A stretch of DNA of 64,000 bases from Lonsdalea iberica (GCF_002111585.1 NZ_LUTP01000005.1:1-64000), one strand, 5' to 3'; positions 37,083 through 47,146 are shown, numbered from the stretch's first letter. A program made the numbers and translations. Notes: generated by a model not told the origin, from the sequence alone.

Positions 37083-38252
37083 ATGCTTGAACTGCTGTTT
37101 CTGTTGTTGCCCGTTGCTGCCGCATACGGTTGGTACATGGGCCGCAGGAGTGTACAGCAGGACAAACAGGATGAGGCCAACCGTCTGTCGCGTGAATATG
37201 TGACGGGCGTAAACTTCCTGCTGTCCAACCAGCAGGACAAGGCCGTCGAATTGTTTCTTGATATGCTCAAGGACGACAGCAACACCTTCGAAGCTCATCT
37301 GACGCTGGGTAACCTATTTCGCTCCCGAGGCGAGGTAGACCGGGCCATCCGCATCCATCAGGCGTTGACTGAAAGCGCCTCCCTCAGTTTTGAACAACGC
37401 CTGTTGGCCGTGCAACAGTTGGGTCGCGACTACATGACGGCCGGGTTGTATGACCGAGCGGAAGAGATCTTCACTCAACTGGTGGACGAGGACGATTTTC
37501 GTCTGACCGCACTCCAGCAACTGTTGCAAATTCATCAGGCGACCAGCGACTGGCAGAACGCAATTGAGACGGCCGAAAAGTTGGTCAAACTTGGCCAAGA
37601 GCGTCTGCGCAGCGAAATTGCGCATTTCTACTGTGAGTTAGCGTTGCAGGCGATGGGCAGCGATGATCTTGATAAGGCGTTATCTCTGCTGAAGAAAGCA
37701 GCGGCGTCCGATAAGCTTTGCGCTCGAGCGTCCATCATGATGGGGCGTATTTACATGGCGCAGCAGCAGTATGCCAAGGCGGTAACGGCTTTGCGCCAGG
37801 TACTGGATCAGGATAAAGATTTCGTCACGGAAACGTTGCCGATGCTCCAGGAGTGTTATCAACGCTTGAACCAACCGCTGGAGTGGGCGACGTTTTTAAA
37901 ACGCTGCGTTGAGGAAAATACTGGCGCCACCGCCGACTTGATGCTGGCGGATATTCTGGAGAACGAAGAAGGCGCCGAAGTGGCGCAAATCTACATCAAC
38001 CGCCAGCTGCAACGACATCCAACGATGCGCGTTTTCCACCGGCTAATGGATTTCCACCTTAGCGAAGCCGAAGAAGGGCGCGCCAAAGACAGCCTGATGG
38101 TCTTGCGAGACATGGTGGGGGAGCAAATTCAGACCAAGCCGCGTTACAGCTGCCATAAGTGCGGCTTTGCCTCGCAATCCCTTTACTGGCACTGTCCGTC
38201 CTGTCGCTCATGGGCCACGATCAAGCCGATACGCGGGTTGGACGGCCAATAA
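37083..38252 (+). CDS. lapB: Lipopolysaccharide assembly protein LapB (YciM)
   Basis: A 389-aa protein: an N-terminal membrane anchor (residues about 2-19), a series of TPR repeats (about 35-330) and a C-terminal rubredoxin-like metal site with two Cys pairs (CHKCGF and CPSCRSW). LapB is the adaptor that presents LpxC to FtsH and so limits LPS synthesis. Same length as E. coli LapB (389 aa). It follows lapA in an operon; pyrF is 269 bases downstream. Confidence 0.97.
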   Translation: MLELLFLLLPVAAAYGWYMGRRSVQQDKQDEANRLSREYVTGVNFLLSNQQDKAVELFLDMLKDDSNTFEAHLTLGNLFRSRGEVDRAIRIHQALTESASLSFEQRLLAVQQLGRDYMTAGLYDRAEEIFTQLVDEDDFRLTALQQLLQIHQATSDWQNAIETAEKLVKLGQERLRSEIAHFYCELALQAMGSDDLDKALSLLKKAAASDKLCARASIMMGRIYMAQQQYAKAVTALRQVLDQDKDFVTETLPMLQECYQRLNQPLEWATFLKRCVEENTGATADLMLADILENEEGAEVAQIYINRQLQRHPTMRVFHRLMDFHLSEAEEGRAKDSLMVLRDMVGEQIQTKPRYSCHKCGFASQSLYWHCPSCRSWATIKPIRGLDGQ

Positions 38253-38521
38253 TTTCCTGACCGTGCCGTCTTGGCCGCCTTTTTCCGTACATAGTTACAA
38301 CATCCTTTTCCCTCCTCGAAAATAAGCGTCATACGCTGGCACTGAATACATCTCGGCTCAGCAGCCACTGGGATTTGGTGGGCGGGGCATGTAGAATGCG
38401 GCGGAAATTAACGCTTAGTCTCTAGTCGGTGGGAGACTGCTTGCGCCGTTCATTAAGTTGTCGTGCGGCGCTTTTCTCCCCGCGACGTTGAATCCACATC
38501 GATACCTCGGGGATAACGCCA

Positions 38522-39253
38522 GTGAAAGGCCAAAACGTAACGCAGAAAAAGACTTCCCACTCCTCGCCGATCATCGTTGCCCTTGATTACGCCAGCCAGC
38601 GCGATGCTTATGAATTCGTAGATCGCATCGACCCACAGCGCTGCCGGTTAAAAGTCGGCAAAGAGATGTTTACGTTGTTCGGGCCACAGCTGGTCAATGA
38701 TTTACAACAACGCGGCTTCAAGGTGTTTCTCGATTTGAAATTCCACGATATTCCCAATACAACGGCGCGCGCTGTTGCCGCGGCGGCGGAATTAGGCGTA
38801 TGGATGGTCAATGTGCATGCCAGCGGCGGCGCGCGCATGATGCAGGCGGCGAAAGAGGCATTGCTGCCGTACGGTGCTGATGCGCCCTTGCTGATTGCGG
38901 TCACGGTGCTGACCAGCATGGACGAGGACGATCTGCGCGGGTTGGGGATCACGTTGTCTCCGGCAGAGCAGGCAGAACGGCTGGCGGTGCTCACGCAGCA
39001 ATGCGGGCTGGACGGCGTGGTCTGTTCTGCGCACGAAGCGGCGCGTCTCAGACAGCGCTGCGGCGCGGCCTTTCAGCTGGTCACGCCGGGGATTCGCCCG
39101 GCAGGCAGTGCGGCTGGCGACCAGCGCAGAATTATGACCCCAGAGCAGGCTAAGCTGGCCGGCGTCGACTACATGGTGATTGGCCGCCCAATTACCCAGT
39201 CTTCCGATCCGGCGCAAACATTGAACGCGATTCTGGCGACGTTAGGAGAATAA
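38522..39253 (+). CDS. pyrF: Orotidine 5'-phosphate decarboxylase
   Basis: A 243-aa TIM-barrel enzyme that decarboxylates OMP to UMP, the last step of pyrimidine synthesis. The substrate Asp/Lys network is in [16 protein letters not shown] and [10 protein letters not shown], and the phosphate loop in VTPGIRP and IGRPIT. The start is GTG at 38522, which keeps the length close to E. coli (245 aa); the ribosome-binding site is weak. yciH begins two bases after the stop, so translation is probably coupled. Confidence 0.96.
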   Translation: MKGQNVTQKKTSHSSPIIVALDYASQRDAYEFVDRIDPQRCRLKVGKEMFTLFGPQLVNDLQQRGFKVFLDLKFHDIPNTTARAVAAAAELGVWMVNVHASGGARMMQAAKEALLPYGADAPLLIAVTVLTSMDEDDLRGLGITLSPAEQAERLAVLTQQCGLDGVVCSAHEAARLRQRCGAAFQLVTPGIRPAGSAAGDQRRIMTPEQAKLAGVDYMVIGRPITQSSDPAQTLNAILATLGE

Positions 39254-39255
39254 AT

Positions 39256-39585
39256 ATGAGTTATCGTGATGACAACCCGCTGGTGTATTCGACGGATAGC
39301 GGACGCATTGCGGAAAAAACCGCCCCGGTCGAGCGTCCAAAGGGCGATGGCATCGTGCGAATTCAGCGCCAGACAAGTGGTCGTAAAGGCAAAGGGGTGT
39401 GTGTGATCACCGGCATTGACCTTGATGATGACGCATTGCAAAAACTGGCGGCCGAGTTGAAGAAAAAGTGCGGCTGCGGAGGGGCACTCAAAGACGGCGT
39501 AATCGAAATCCAGGGCGATAAACGAGACGTGCTGAAACAGCTGCTGGAAGCGAAAGGGATGAAGGTGAAGCTGGCGGGGGGGTAA
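39256..39585 (+). CDS. yciH: SUI1/eIF1-like protein YciH
   Basis: A 109-aa SUI1-fold protein, the bacterial relative of eukaryotic initiation factor eIF1. The core RKGKGVCVITGIDLDDDALQ and KKKCGCGGALKDGVIEIQGD are typical. In E. coli YciH is reported to bind the ribosome and influence start-site discrimination under stress. It is two bases downstream of pyrF and convergent with osmB, as in E. coli. Confidence 0.95.
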   Translation: MSYRDDNPLVYSTDSGRIAEKTAPVERPKGDGIVRIQRQTSGRKGKGVCVITGIDLDDDALQKLAAELKKKCGCGGALKDGVIEIQGDKRDVLKQLLEAKGMKVKLAGG

Positions 39586-39602
39586 CCGCGGGCGAGACAG
39601 AC

Positions 39603-39634
39603 ATGGGCAGGTCCGGTAACGGAAACCTGCCCAT
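39603..39634. terminator. Hairpin between convergent yciH and osmB
   Basis: ATGGGCAGGT (39603-39612) pairs with ACCTGCCCAT (39625-39634) around a 12-base loop. Located between the two stop codons; T-tracts are weak. Confidence 0.5.
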
Positions 39635-39639
39635 AAGAA

Positions 39640-39855
39640 TTATCTTTTGACTTCGTGGCCGATAACGCCGCCGAGCGCTGCGCCACCTAACGTGCCGAGC
39701 GTACTACCGCCGGTCAGAACGGCGCCGCCCACAGCACCTACCCCTGCGCCGATGGCCGTATTGCGATCGCGTTTAGACATATTGGAACAACCGGTCAGGC
39801 TTCCTGCCATGACTACCGCAAGTACCGTCACTGCCAATGCCTTATTTACTCTCAT
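39640..39855 (-). CDS. osmB: Osmotically inducible lipoprotein OsmB
   Basis: A 71-aa lipoprotein with lipobox LTGC (acylated Cys at residue 23) and a Gly/Ala-rich glycine-zipper (GAGVGAVGGAVLTGG and LGGAALGGVIG). It matches E. coli OsmB (72 aa), which is induced by hyperosmolarity, RpoS and the Rcs system. The start at 39855 follows AGGAGA; the longer in-frame version would remove the signal peptide. Position after yciH is conserved. Confidence 0.94.
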   Translation of the reverse strand: MRVNKALAVTVLAVVMAGSLTGCSNMSKRDRNTAIGAGVGAVGGAVLTGGSTLGTLGGAALGGVIGHEVKR

Positions 39856-40366
39856 GGTCTTCTCCTGTTGATGCCGTCTTATGGTGGAATAAGCGGCATA
39901 TGACCGCTTTTTCATAAGAAAATAGGGTGGTGGCATCATGCTGTAAAATTAACTACGAATTACTCACTTTTTGTTACCTGAAGCGCAGTATAAGTGTCGG
40001 CAAAATTTACGATAGGTAAAAACTCTTAATTCTAGCCATCCCATAGATCACTTTGTGTGACTGGCTGTCCGCCGACTTATCTCACGGCATTTTCGCGATG
40101 TCTCCTTGCTGGGTTACACCTTCACTCCCCATGAGCTGACAACGAGGGCGGTGCTGACAAATCATCGTGGCCATTACGAAGAATCACCTTTGCACTTTTG
40201 AGTCGTATCGGCAGGATTACCCCGTTATCCATTCGTTCAGAGGGCGGGTATGCTTTACCTCATTCGGGAGATGAATAATAAAAATGGCTAATGATTTAGA
40301 GGGAGTAAGTAAGGAGAGTTGGCGACCGCTCGGAAAATAAACCCGCTGTAACAGCGGGTTTGATGT
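39856..40366. other. osmB upstream region
   Basis: About 510 bases between osmB and a tiny exported-protein gene, both on the minus strand. It should contain the osmB promoters and, at its right end, the terminator of the small gene. No other gene is recognised; in E. coli yciT and others follow here. Confidence 0.45.
40332..40361 (-). terminator. Terminator of the small Cys/His-rich gene
   Basis: On the minus strand AAACCCGCT (40361-40353) pairs with AGCGGGTTT (40347-40339) around GTTAC, followed by ATTTTCC. It starts six bases after the stop codon, supporting the small gene as a real transcription unit. Confidence 0.75.
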
Positions 40367-40501
40367 TCAGAAAGAACAATGTCCCCCTTTATGATGGGAG
40401 CCGGTTCCTCCATGAGGATGTTGTCCTTTTGGGCAGGCAAATGCTGATGTAGACAGAGTGCCAATAAGGGTGATTAACAATAATGCGGCGATCTTTTTCA
40501 T
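40367..40501 (-). CDS. Small exported Cys/His-rich protein
   Basis: A 44-aa peptide with a clear signal peptide (MKKIAALLLITLIGTLSTSA, cleavage after AFA at about residue 22) and a mature part of only about 22 residues with two Cys and five His among many Gly and Lys: CPKGQHPHGGTGS then HHKGGHCSF. The ribosome-binding site AAGGA is well placed before the ATG at 40501, and a Rho-independent terminator follows the stop. The mature peptide could chelate metal (for example Cu, Zn or Ni) or form one disulfide. I know no characterised function. Exporting such a short product to the periplasm is unusual. Confidence 0.75.
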   Translation of the reverse strand: MKKIAALLLITLIGTLSTSAFACPKGQHPHGGTGSHHKGGHCSF

Positions 40502-40850
40502 GATTTTTCCTTTCTATGATTGCTGTGAAAATGTGCAACATTAGTCTACGTCGCATAAGCAAAGCAGGTAAGCCTGATATTTGATCAGTAAATTATATTT
40601 ATCATTTTAATGGCGACATGGCGTTTTGACAATGCAAGGTGCGGGTCAATGGGTCAGTAGTACGTTGGTGGCTAACCTAATGACCGCGCAGGGGAACGCG
40701 TTCAGCCATCAGGCAAATGCGCTTTTTACTATCTCGTGGATGGTGTAGAGGCAGGGCGATAACGAGTGGCTCGGAAGCAGAAGAACGAAGGGAACAGGAT
40801 CAGCTGACGGGAGCTGACGCCATCAGGAGATTCTGATGGCGTCGTAAGCT
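40502..40850. other. Intergenic region between rnb and the small exported-protein gene
   Basis: About 350 bases. It should hold the promoter of the small gene near its left end and the rnb 3' end at the right. A 38-codon open stretch at 40632-40748 (plus) looks protein-like but has no ribosome-binding site. E. coli has pdeR (gmr) beside rnb; no remnant was recognised. Confidence 0.4.
40816..40843 (-). terminator. Inverted repeat after rnb
   Basis: GACGCCATCAG (40816-40826) and CTGATGGCGTC (40833-40843) form an 11-bp stem with a 6-base loop, 7 bases after the rnb stop. There is no T-tract, so it may be an mRNA 3' stem rather than a terminator. Confidence 0.45.
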
Positions 40851-42782
40851 TTATGCTGCTGGTTTGGCGATGATGCTGCGCGTCTCCAGACGCACCTCTT
40901 TCAACATCACGTCCAGCTTGTCGCTCTGGCGGTAGACTACCTCACCTTTAATGGTGACGGTGCCCGTATCCTGACTGCAAACCAACTCATCGCGGACGGC
41001 ATGAAGGAATGAGGCTGGGATAAATGCCGTTGCGCCGTTGTCCAGCAGGCGAACCCGCAGACCACCGCGCGTGACGTCCATGATCTCGGCGGAGAAGCGC
41101 GTATCGGTGCCCGCATGCGCCTTCAGATAGCGCGCGTACAGCCAATCGCTGACGTCGCGTTCGGCCATACGATTAAGCCGACGACGTTCCGCCAACTGAA
41201 CGGTGACGTCTTCCTGTGGTTTTTGCGCGGCCTGACCGGTGATGATCGCTTTCAGCAGGCGATGGTTCACCATATCGCCATATTTACGAATGGGCGAGGT
41301 CCAGGTGGCATAAGCTTCCAACCCCAGACCGAAATGAGGACCCGGTTCGGTGCTGATTTCCGCAAACGACTGGAAGCGGCGCATACGGCTGTCCAGGAAC
41401 TGCGTTGGCAGGGCGTCCAACTGGCGACGCAACACGCAGAAGCCTTCCAGCGTCAGTATCTGCTGCGCCTCGGCCTGAATTCCGTTGCTTTCCAGAATGG
41501 CGATCGCCTGTTCAACCGTTACCGGATCAAACCCGTTGTGGATGTTGTAGATGCCGAAGCCCAGTTTTTCGCGCAACACGATGGCTGCGCAGACGTTGGC
41601 GGCGATCATGGCTTCTTCGACGATGCGATTGGCGATACGGCGTGGTTCGACCACGATATTCAGCACTTCGCCTTTTTCTCCCAGCAGGAAGCGGTAGTCC
41701 GGACGGTCTTTGAACACTAGCGCGTTCGCCGTGCGCCAGGCGCTGCGCCGCTGAGACATCTCGTGCAACAGACGGACCTGAGTAGCGATGGCCTCGCTCT
41801 CTGGTTGCCATTCGCCTTTCTCTTCCAGCCAGTCGGACACGTCGTCGTAGACCAGCTTGGCGCGGGACTCAATCCAGGCGGCGAAAAAGTGGATGTCGCT
41901 CATCGCGCCATCCTCGGCCAATGTGACGCGGCAAGCCATCACCGGACGGCGTTCCTGCGGGCGCAGGGAGCAGATATCGTCAGAGAGATGACGCGGCAAC
42001 ATCGGGATGTTAAAACCGGGCAGGTAGTTGGTAAAAGCGCGTTTGCGGGCAACGGCGTCCAGCTCGCTATCAGCAGGAACATACGCGGTCGGATCGGCGA
42101 TCGCTATCATCATTTCGAGCGTCCCGTCACCGTTGTCGCGCACATACAACGCGTCATCCATATCTTCGGTGCTTGCGCTATCGATGGTGACGAACGCCAA
42201 AGCGGTTAAGTCTTCCCGCGTTAGTACGCCATCATTTATCTCAGCGGCGTCGTTTTCCGGCGCGCTGCGCTCCAGATTATGACGTGACAGTGTCACCCAC
42301 CATGGCACCAGCGGATCGTCGCCGGTAGTAATGTATTCGGTGATTTCCGCGTGGAAATTACGGTCGCCTTTGAGCGGGTGGCGACGCATCTCCGCTACCG
42401 CCCAGTCGCCATCCTGAATCTCGTGGTCCAGTTGACGCGCGACACGGCAGCTGATCGCATCTTTCAGCAACGGATGGTCGGGGATGATCGACAGGCGGTC
42501 CTCTTTTTTCTGGACTCGACCTACGAAACGAGTCAGGAACGGTTCAATCAGGGATTCCGGCTCGGCGATTTCACGATCTTTTTCCGTGTGCAGCGACGCA
42601 ACGATGCGGTCGCCGTGCATCACTTTTTTCATGTGCGGCGGCGGGATGAAGTAGCTCTTCTGTGCGTCGGCTTCAAGAAAACCAAATCCCTTATCGGTGC
42701 CTTTTACGACGCCTTCTACACGTGGCGTCTTAGAGTGGAGTTGCTGTTTAAGCTGTGCAAGCAGCGGATTGTCTTGAAACAT
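40851..42782 (-). CDS. rnb: Exoribonuclease II
   Basis: A 643-aa RNB-family 3'-5' exoribonuclease, the main hydrolytic mRNA-degrading activity in E. coli (644 aa). Cold-shock domains occupy about residues 1-160, the RNB catalytic domain about 190-530 with the Asp cluster in [14 protein letters not shown], and an S1 domain lies at the C-terminus. Sequence is intact throughout. It is followed upstream by the accessory island that separates it from fabI; in E. coli only yciW lies between. Confidence 0.97.
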   Translation of the reverse strand: MFQDNPLLAQLKQQLHSKTPRVEGVVKGTDKGFGFLEADAQKSYFIPPPHMKKVMHGDRIVASLHTEKDREIAEPESLIEPFLTRFVGRVQKKEDRLSIIPDHPLLKDAISCRVARQLDHEIQDGDWAVAEMRRHPLKGDRNFHAEITEYITTGDDPLVPWWVTLSRHNLERSAPENDAAEINDGVLTREDLTALAFVTIDSASTEDMDDALYVRDNGDGTLEMMIAIADPTAYVPADSELDAVARKRAFTNYLPGFNIPMLPRHLSDDICSLRPQERRPVMACRVTLAEDGAMSDIHFFAAWIESRAKLVYDDVSDWLEEKGEWQPESEAIATQVRLLHEMSQRRSAWRTANALVFKDRPDYRFLLGEKGEVLNIVVEPRRIANRIVEEAMIAANVCAAIVLREKLGFGIYNIHNGFDPVTVEQAIAILESNGIQAEAQQILTLEGFCVLRRQLDALPTQFLDSRMRRFQSFAEISTEPGPHFGLGLEAYATWTSPIRKYGDMVNHRLLKAIITGQAAQKPQEDVTVQLAERRRLNRMAERDVSDWLYARYLKAHAGTDTRFSAEIMDVTRGGLRVRLLDNGATAFIPASFLHAVRDELVCSQDTGTVTIKGEVVYRQSDKLDVMLKEVRLETRSIIAKPAA

Positions 42783-42970
42783 AGCGTCCAGAAATGCGGT
42801 TATAGGTGGCTTTAGCGGCCCACAGTTTTACGCGAATCGTGCCCCGGCGGCAAGCGTTGATCCGAGGCTCCCGCAAGATTTGCCGAGCATGACGAAAGAG
42901 GAAAAAGAGGGCGTAACCAGCGGCATAGGGCACCTGAGCGCTTCTGCCGCCGGTTACACCTTTAATCAGG

Positions 42971-45277
42971 CTATCCTTTGCAGTGGCGCTGCCGGACTTC
43001 GAGAGACGCGTACGGGAATCGATTTGGAGGTGGGGGTAAACGTCTGATCGCCATAGCTGGAGAGCGGCACCAGCGGATTGGTTTCCGGATAGTAGGCGGC
43101 CAGATTCCGCGCGGGATAGCATATTCCACGAGTCGGAATCCGCTGACTTTACGGGTAATGCCGTCATGCCACAACGTTTCAATGTCTACCCGATCGCCGT
43201 CTTGAAGCCCCAGCGCACCGATATCGTCCGGATGCATGAATAACACTTCACGTTGGCCATAAACACCCCGATAGCGGTCATCGAGTCCGTAAATGGTGGT
43301 GTTGTACTGGTCATGGGAGCGCAGGGTCTGCAAGGTAAACGGCGCCCGTACGCCGTTCTGTTCGGGAACGACGTTGGCAGGCAACGGCGTATTGCTGAAC
43401 TGGGCTTTTTTAGTCGGGGTGTGAAATCGTAACTCGGCGGCCGCGTTGCCCAAATAGAAGCCGCCCGGTTCGGCGCAGCGCTGGTTGAAGTTGTCAAAGC
43501 CCGGCAGCGTCGCGGCGATGTGGTCGCGTATCAAATCATAATTTCCCGCCAACCCCAGCCAGTCGAGCGGGTCATCACCCATTACGGTGTGGGCGATACC
43601 GGCGACGATGGCCGTCTCGGAACGTTGCTGAGGCGAGAGCGGTTGGCCGACGCCTTCGGAAGCGTGAACCATGCTGAAAGAGTCTTCGACGGTGATGTAT
43701 TGAGGACCGGTCGCCTGCACATCCTGATCTGTGCGTCCCAGCGTCGGCAGAATCAAAGATTCCTGTTGGCCGGTGGTCAGATGGCTGCGATTCAGTTTAG
43801 TGCTGATGTAAGCGGTCAGATCGCAGCGGCTGATGGCGTCCGCCGTCCGCTCGCTGTCCGGCGCGGCGGCGGCCAGATTGCCGCCCAGTGCGATCAGCAC
43901 CTTGATTTCATCGCGCAGCATCGCTTCGATCGCTTGCACGGTGTTGTGGCCGTGCTCACGCGGCGGAGTGAAGTTGAAGTGGGCGGCGAGGCTGTCCAAC
44001 ATCGCCGCCGAGGGATTTTCATCAATCCCCATCGTCCGATTGCCCTGTACGTTGCTGTGACCGCGAACAGGGCACAGGCCAGCACCTGGTTTGCCCAATT
44101 GACCGAACAGCAGTTGCAGATTGACGATCTCTCGTACGGTCGCCACCGAGTGTTTGTGCTGGGTGATGCCCATCGCCCAGGTGCAAATGACTCGCGGGGA
44201 GTTTAGGTAAAGCTCGGCGACGTGGCGAAGCTGCGCTTCGCTCAGGCCCGATTGTTCGACGATATGGGCCCAACTTGTCGCATCAACCTGCTCAAGATAG
44301 GCTTCAGCCCCATCAGTGTGGTGGTCGATAAACGCCTGATCGAAGATGCCGGTCTCGCCGGCGGCCAGACGCTGGCGATGCGTTTCCAACAGGATTTTGA
44401 CGAGCCCGCGGACGGCGGCCAGATCCCCGCCTAAATTCGGCTGTAGGTAGGTATCGCTGATCGTGCCCGATAACGGCGTCAGCATCTCTACCGGTTTTTG
44501 CGGGTCAGTAAAACGCTCCAGCCCGCGTTCGCGCAGCGTATTAAAGGTGATCACGTGCGCGCCGCGTGCCGCCGCGGCACGCAGGCTGTGCAGCATGCGC
44601 GGGTGATTGGTGCCGGGATTCTGGCCGAACACCAAAATGGCGTCGGCATGGTTGAAATCATCCAGCCGCACGGTGCCCTTACCGATCCCGATACTCTGTT
44701 TCAGCCCGGTGCCGCTCGCTTCGTGGCACATATTGGAACAGTCCGGGAAGTTATTGGTCCCCATCATGCGGCCGAACAGCTGATAAAGATAAGAGACTTC
44801 GTTGCTGGCGCGTCCGGACGTATACAGCTCCATCTGATTGGGGTTATCCAGGCCGTGAATGTGATGCGCGATCAGCGCAAATGCCTGCTCCCAAGTGATG
44901 GGAACGTAGTGGTCCGTATGGCGATCGTAGCGCATTGGGTGCGTCAGGCGCCCTTGATACTCCAGAAAGTAATCGCTCTGGCGCCGCAGCGAACTCACGC
45001 TGTGCGCGGCGAAAAATTCGGGTCCGGCCGCTTTGCGCGTGGCTTCCCAGCTCACCGCCTTGGCGCCGTTCTCGCAGAAGCTGAAAGTGCTGTGGTTATC
45101 GTCGCCCCAGGCGCAGCCCGGGCAGTCGAATCCGCGCGGTTTGTTGACCCGCATCAAGTTGCGAATATTTTTGAAGGCCTCTTTGCTGTCCAGAACATAA
45201 CGCGTCGTGGCTTCCAGCGAGCCCCAGCCGCCCGCAGCGCGGCGGTAGGGTTTGATTTCTGATTTAAATTTCATCAT
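42971..45277 (-). CDS. YdeP-like molybdopterin oxidoreductase, C-terminus frameshifted
   Basis: A 768-aa (as read) FdhF-type molybdopterin-dependent oxidoreductase. Near the N-terminus GFDCPGCAW is the Cys pair of the YdeP family, followed by LYTSGRASNE, NMCHEASG and GHSNVQGNRTMG of the molybdopterin-binding domains, and KLNRSHL and LRSHDQYNTTIYG near the end. E. coli YdeP (759 aa) is linked to acid resistance; its substrate is unknown. The last 39 residues read as Pro/Arg-rich nonsense. One base missing from the T pair at 43105-43106 (three expected) explains this: in the other frame the expected NLAAYYPETNPLV...SIPVRV end is intact, with a stop at 42966-42968, giving 770 aa. No FdhD or accessory subunit is adjacent. 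Confidence 0.88.
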   Translation of the reverse strand: MMKFKSEIKPYRRAAGGWGSLEATTRYVLDSKEAFKNIRNLMRVNKPRGFDCPGCAWGDDNHSTFSFCENGAKAVSWEATRKAAGPEFFAAHSVSSLRRQSDYFLEYQGRLTHPMRYDRHTDHYVPITWEQAFALIAHHIHGLDNPNQMELYTSGRASNEVSYLYQLFGRMMGTNNFPDCSNMCHEASGTGLKQSIGIGKGTVRLDDFNHADAILVFGQNPGTNHPRMLHSLRAAAARGAHVITFNTLRERGLERFTDPQKPVEMLTPLSGTISDTYLQPNLGGDLAAVRGLVKILLETHRQRLAAGETGIFDQAFIDHHTDGAEAYLEQVDATSWAHIVEQSGLSEAQLRHVAELYLNSPRVICTWAMGITQHKHSVATVREIVNLQLLFGQLGKPGAGLCPVRGHSNVQGNRTMGIDENPSAAMLDSLAAHFNFTPPREHGHNTVQAIEAMLRDEIKVLIALGGNLAAAAPDSERTADAISRCDLTAYISTKLNRSHLTTGQQESLILPTLGRTDQDVQATGPQYITVEDSFSMVHASEGVGQPLSPQQRSETAIVAGIAHTVMGDDPLDWLGLAGNYDLIRDHIAATLPGFDNFNQRCAEPGGFYLGNAAAELRFHTPTKKAQFSNTPLPANVVPEQNGVRAPFTLQTLRSHDQYNTTIYGLDDRYRGVYGQREVLFMHPDDIGALGLQDGDRVDIETLWHDGITRKVSGFRLVEYAIPRGIWPPTIRKPIRWCRSPAMAIRRLPPPPNRFPYASLEVRQRHCKG

Positions 45278-45455
45278 AGGATGCGCAGGCCATATTGTTT
45301 TTAATATGTGAATGGTTGTTTAAATAATTGCTGTCGGACGTTAAGTCTAGGATCGCCAAGCCGGGACGTCTAATCAAATACAGCTATCGCGAGATAGAGG
45401 GGGTTTATCGCAAATAAAGTGTGACCGGGGGCAGAGTCTTGCTCTTTTTGTCTAG

Positions 45456-45467
45456 TTGTATATACAA
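45456..45467. promoter_or_regulatory. Palindromic operator upstream of the PTS gene
   Basis: TTGTATATACAA is a perfect 12-bp palindrome 55 bases upstream of the EIICB start. GntR/HutC-type regulators bind AT-rich palindromes of this kind, and a related sequence lies before the adjacent GntR gene, so it is the probable repressor site. Confidence 0.55.
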
Positions 45468-45522
45468 ATTTTGTTATTTTCCGGTTATTCCTTAATCAGA
45501 ACGAGAACAGGAAGGGTAAATA

Positions 45523-47115
45523 ATGAAAGATCTTGGCAATAAGGTTCACGCCTTTGGTAAGGCTCTCATGATGCCGATTTCGGTCATCGCCGCCGCCGGG
45601 ATTTTCCTGGGGTTAGCGGCAGCGATGCAAAACCCGGCCGTCACCGGCGATGCGTTTGCCAATATGCAAATTCCGCAGCTCATTATTGGTTTCATTCGTC
45701 AGGTCGCCGGCGCGCTTTTCGCCAACCTCCCGCTGTTTTTCGCTGTTGCCAGCGCGATAGGTCTGGCGAACGCCGAAAAACCGACGGCGGCCTTTGCCGC
45801 CGTCATCGGTTTTCTTTCTATGCACGTCGGCGTGCAGGCGACGCTCACCGCGCAGAATCTGACGCCGGTTACCACCACGGTAGAAGCGTTGATGGCAGGA
45901 GGCATGGACCGCACGGCGGCGCTGATGTATGCCGCCGAGTTCACTAAAACGTTGGGTATTTTCACCTACAACATGAGCGTGCTGGGCGGGGTAATCGCCG
46001 GGGTAGTGACGGTCATGCTGCATAACCGCTTCTACACGATTGAATTGCCGACGGCGATCAGCTTTTTTGGCGGTCGCCGTTTCGTGCCGATCGTGACGGT
46101 GGTGTGCCTGCCGCTGGTGGGTATCGTTCTGGCGTTGATTTGGCCGACTATCGGCACCGGCATCGCCTGGGTCGGGTCGCTAATCGGCCACAGCGGCCAG
46201 TACGGCGCGTTTCTTTATGGTTTTTCCGAGCGCATTCTCATCCCCACGGGTCTGCACCATATCCTGAACGAAACCGTGCGCTTCACGCCTATCGGCGGCG
46301 TGGCGACGGTGGACAGTCAAACGGTGGTGGGGGCGTTGAATATCTTCAACACCTCGCTGACTCACCCCGGCGCGGTCAGCGACGACGTGATCCGCAACGC
46401 CACCCAATTTCTGGCTCAGGGCAAGATCCCCGTCATGATGTTCGGGCTTCCCGGCGCCGCCCTGGCGATGTATCAGAGCGCCCGGCCCGAGCATAAAGAG
46501 CGCGTGAAAGCGCTGATGCTGGCCGGGGGACTGGCGTCTTTCACGACAGGGATCACCGAACCGCTCGAATTCTGCTTTATCTTCGCCTCGCCCGTCCTGT
46601 ATCTGCTGCATGCCGTGCTCAGCGGCCTGTCTTTCATGCTGATGTCTCTGGCTCACCTAATGATCGGCAATATTCAGGGCGGCGCTATCGACCTGATCGT
46701 GTTCGGCGTGCTGGGCGGGCTAAAAACCCACTGGTGGTATGCGGTATTGCTGGGGGTGTTTTACTTCCTGATTTACTACTCCGTGTTCAAGTTCGTGATC
46801 ACGCGTTTGAACGTCGAGACGCCGGGGCGGGAGTCTGAGACAGCGCCAGCGCCGGCGGCCGTGAACGCCAGCGAACTGACGAAAATCATCATCGACGGAC
46901 TGGGCGGGCAGAGCAATATCGCGGAAGTGGATTGCTGCTTTACCCGGCTGCGCGTGCAGGTGAAAGAGATCCATCGGGTCGAAGATAAAACCCTGATGAC
47001 GACGGGCGCGAATGGCGTCAAACGCGTGAATGAACATAACGTTCAGGTTATCTACGGGCCCAAGGTGGAAAAAATTGCCGCCGACGTCAAAGCGGCGCTG
47101 GGCATCACGACGTAA
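45523..47115 (+). CDS. PTS alpha-glucoside-type EIICB component (GlvC/AglA-like)
   Basis: A 530-aa phosphotransferase permease. The EIIC domain (residues about 1-420, roughly ten hydrophobic segments) has the family motif GITEPLEFCFIFASP and ILIPTGLHHILNE; the EIIB domain (about 455-530) has the phosphorylated Cys in DCCFTRLRVQV. There is no EIIA domain, so the glucose EIIA (Crr) is presumably used. It resembles GlvC/AglA/MalX-type permeases for maltose, alpha-glucosides or sucrose isomers, importing the sugar as its 6-phosphate. The GH4 gene follows after 31 bases in the same operon, and supplies the matching hydrolase. Confidence 0.9.
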   Translation: MKDLGNKVHAFGKALMMPISVIAAAGIFLGLAAAMQNPAVTGDAFANMQIPQLIIGFIRQVAGALFANLPLFFAVASAIGLANAEKPTAAFAAVIGFLSMHVGVQATLTAQNLTPVTTTVEALMAGGMDRTAALMYAAEFTKTLGIFTYNMSVLGGVIAGVVTVMLHNRFYTIELPTAISFFGGRRFVPIVTVVCLPLVGIVLALIWPTIGTGIAWVGSLIGHSGQYGAFLYGFSERILIPTGLHHILNETVRFTPIGGVATVDSQTVVGALNIFNTSLTHPGAVSDDVIRNATQFLAQGKIPVMMFGLPGAALAMYQSARPEHKERVKALMLAGGLASFTTGITEPLEFCFIFASPVLYLLHAVLSGLSFMLMSLAHLMIGNIQGGAIDLIVFGVLGGLKTHWWYAVLLGVFYFLIYYSVFKFVITRLNVETPGRESETAPAPAAVNASELTKIIIDGLGGQSNIAEVDCCFTRLRVQVKEIHRVEDKTLMTTGANGVKRVNEHNVQVIYGPKVEKIAADVKAALGITT

Positions 47116-47146
47116 TGAAAACTCAACCGGAAAATGGGGAACAGCG

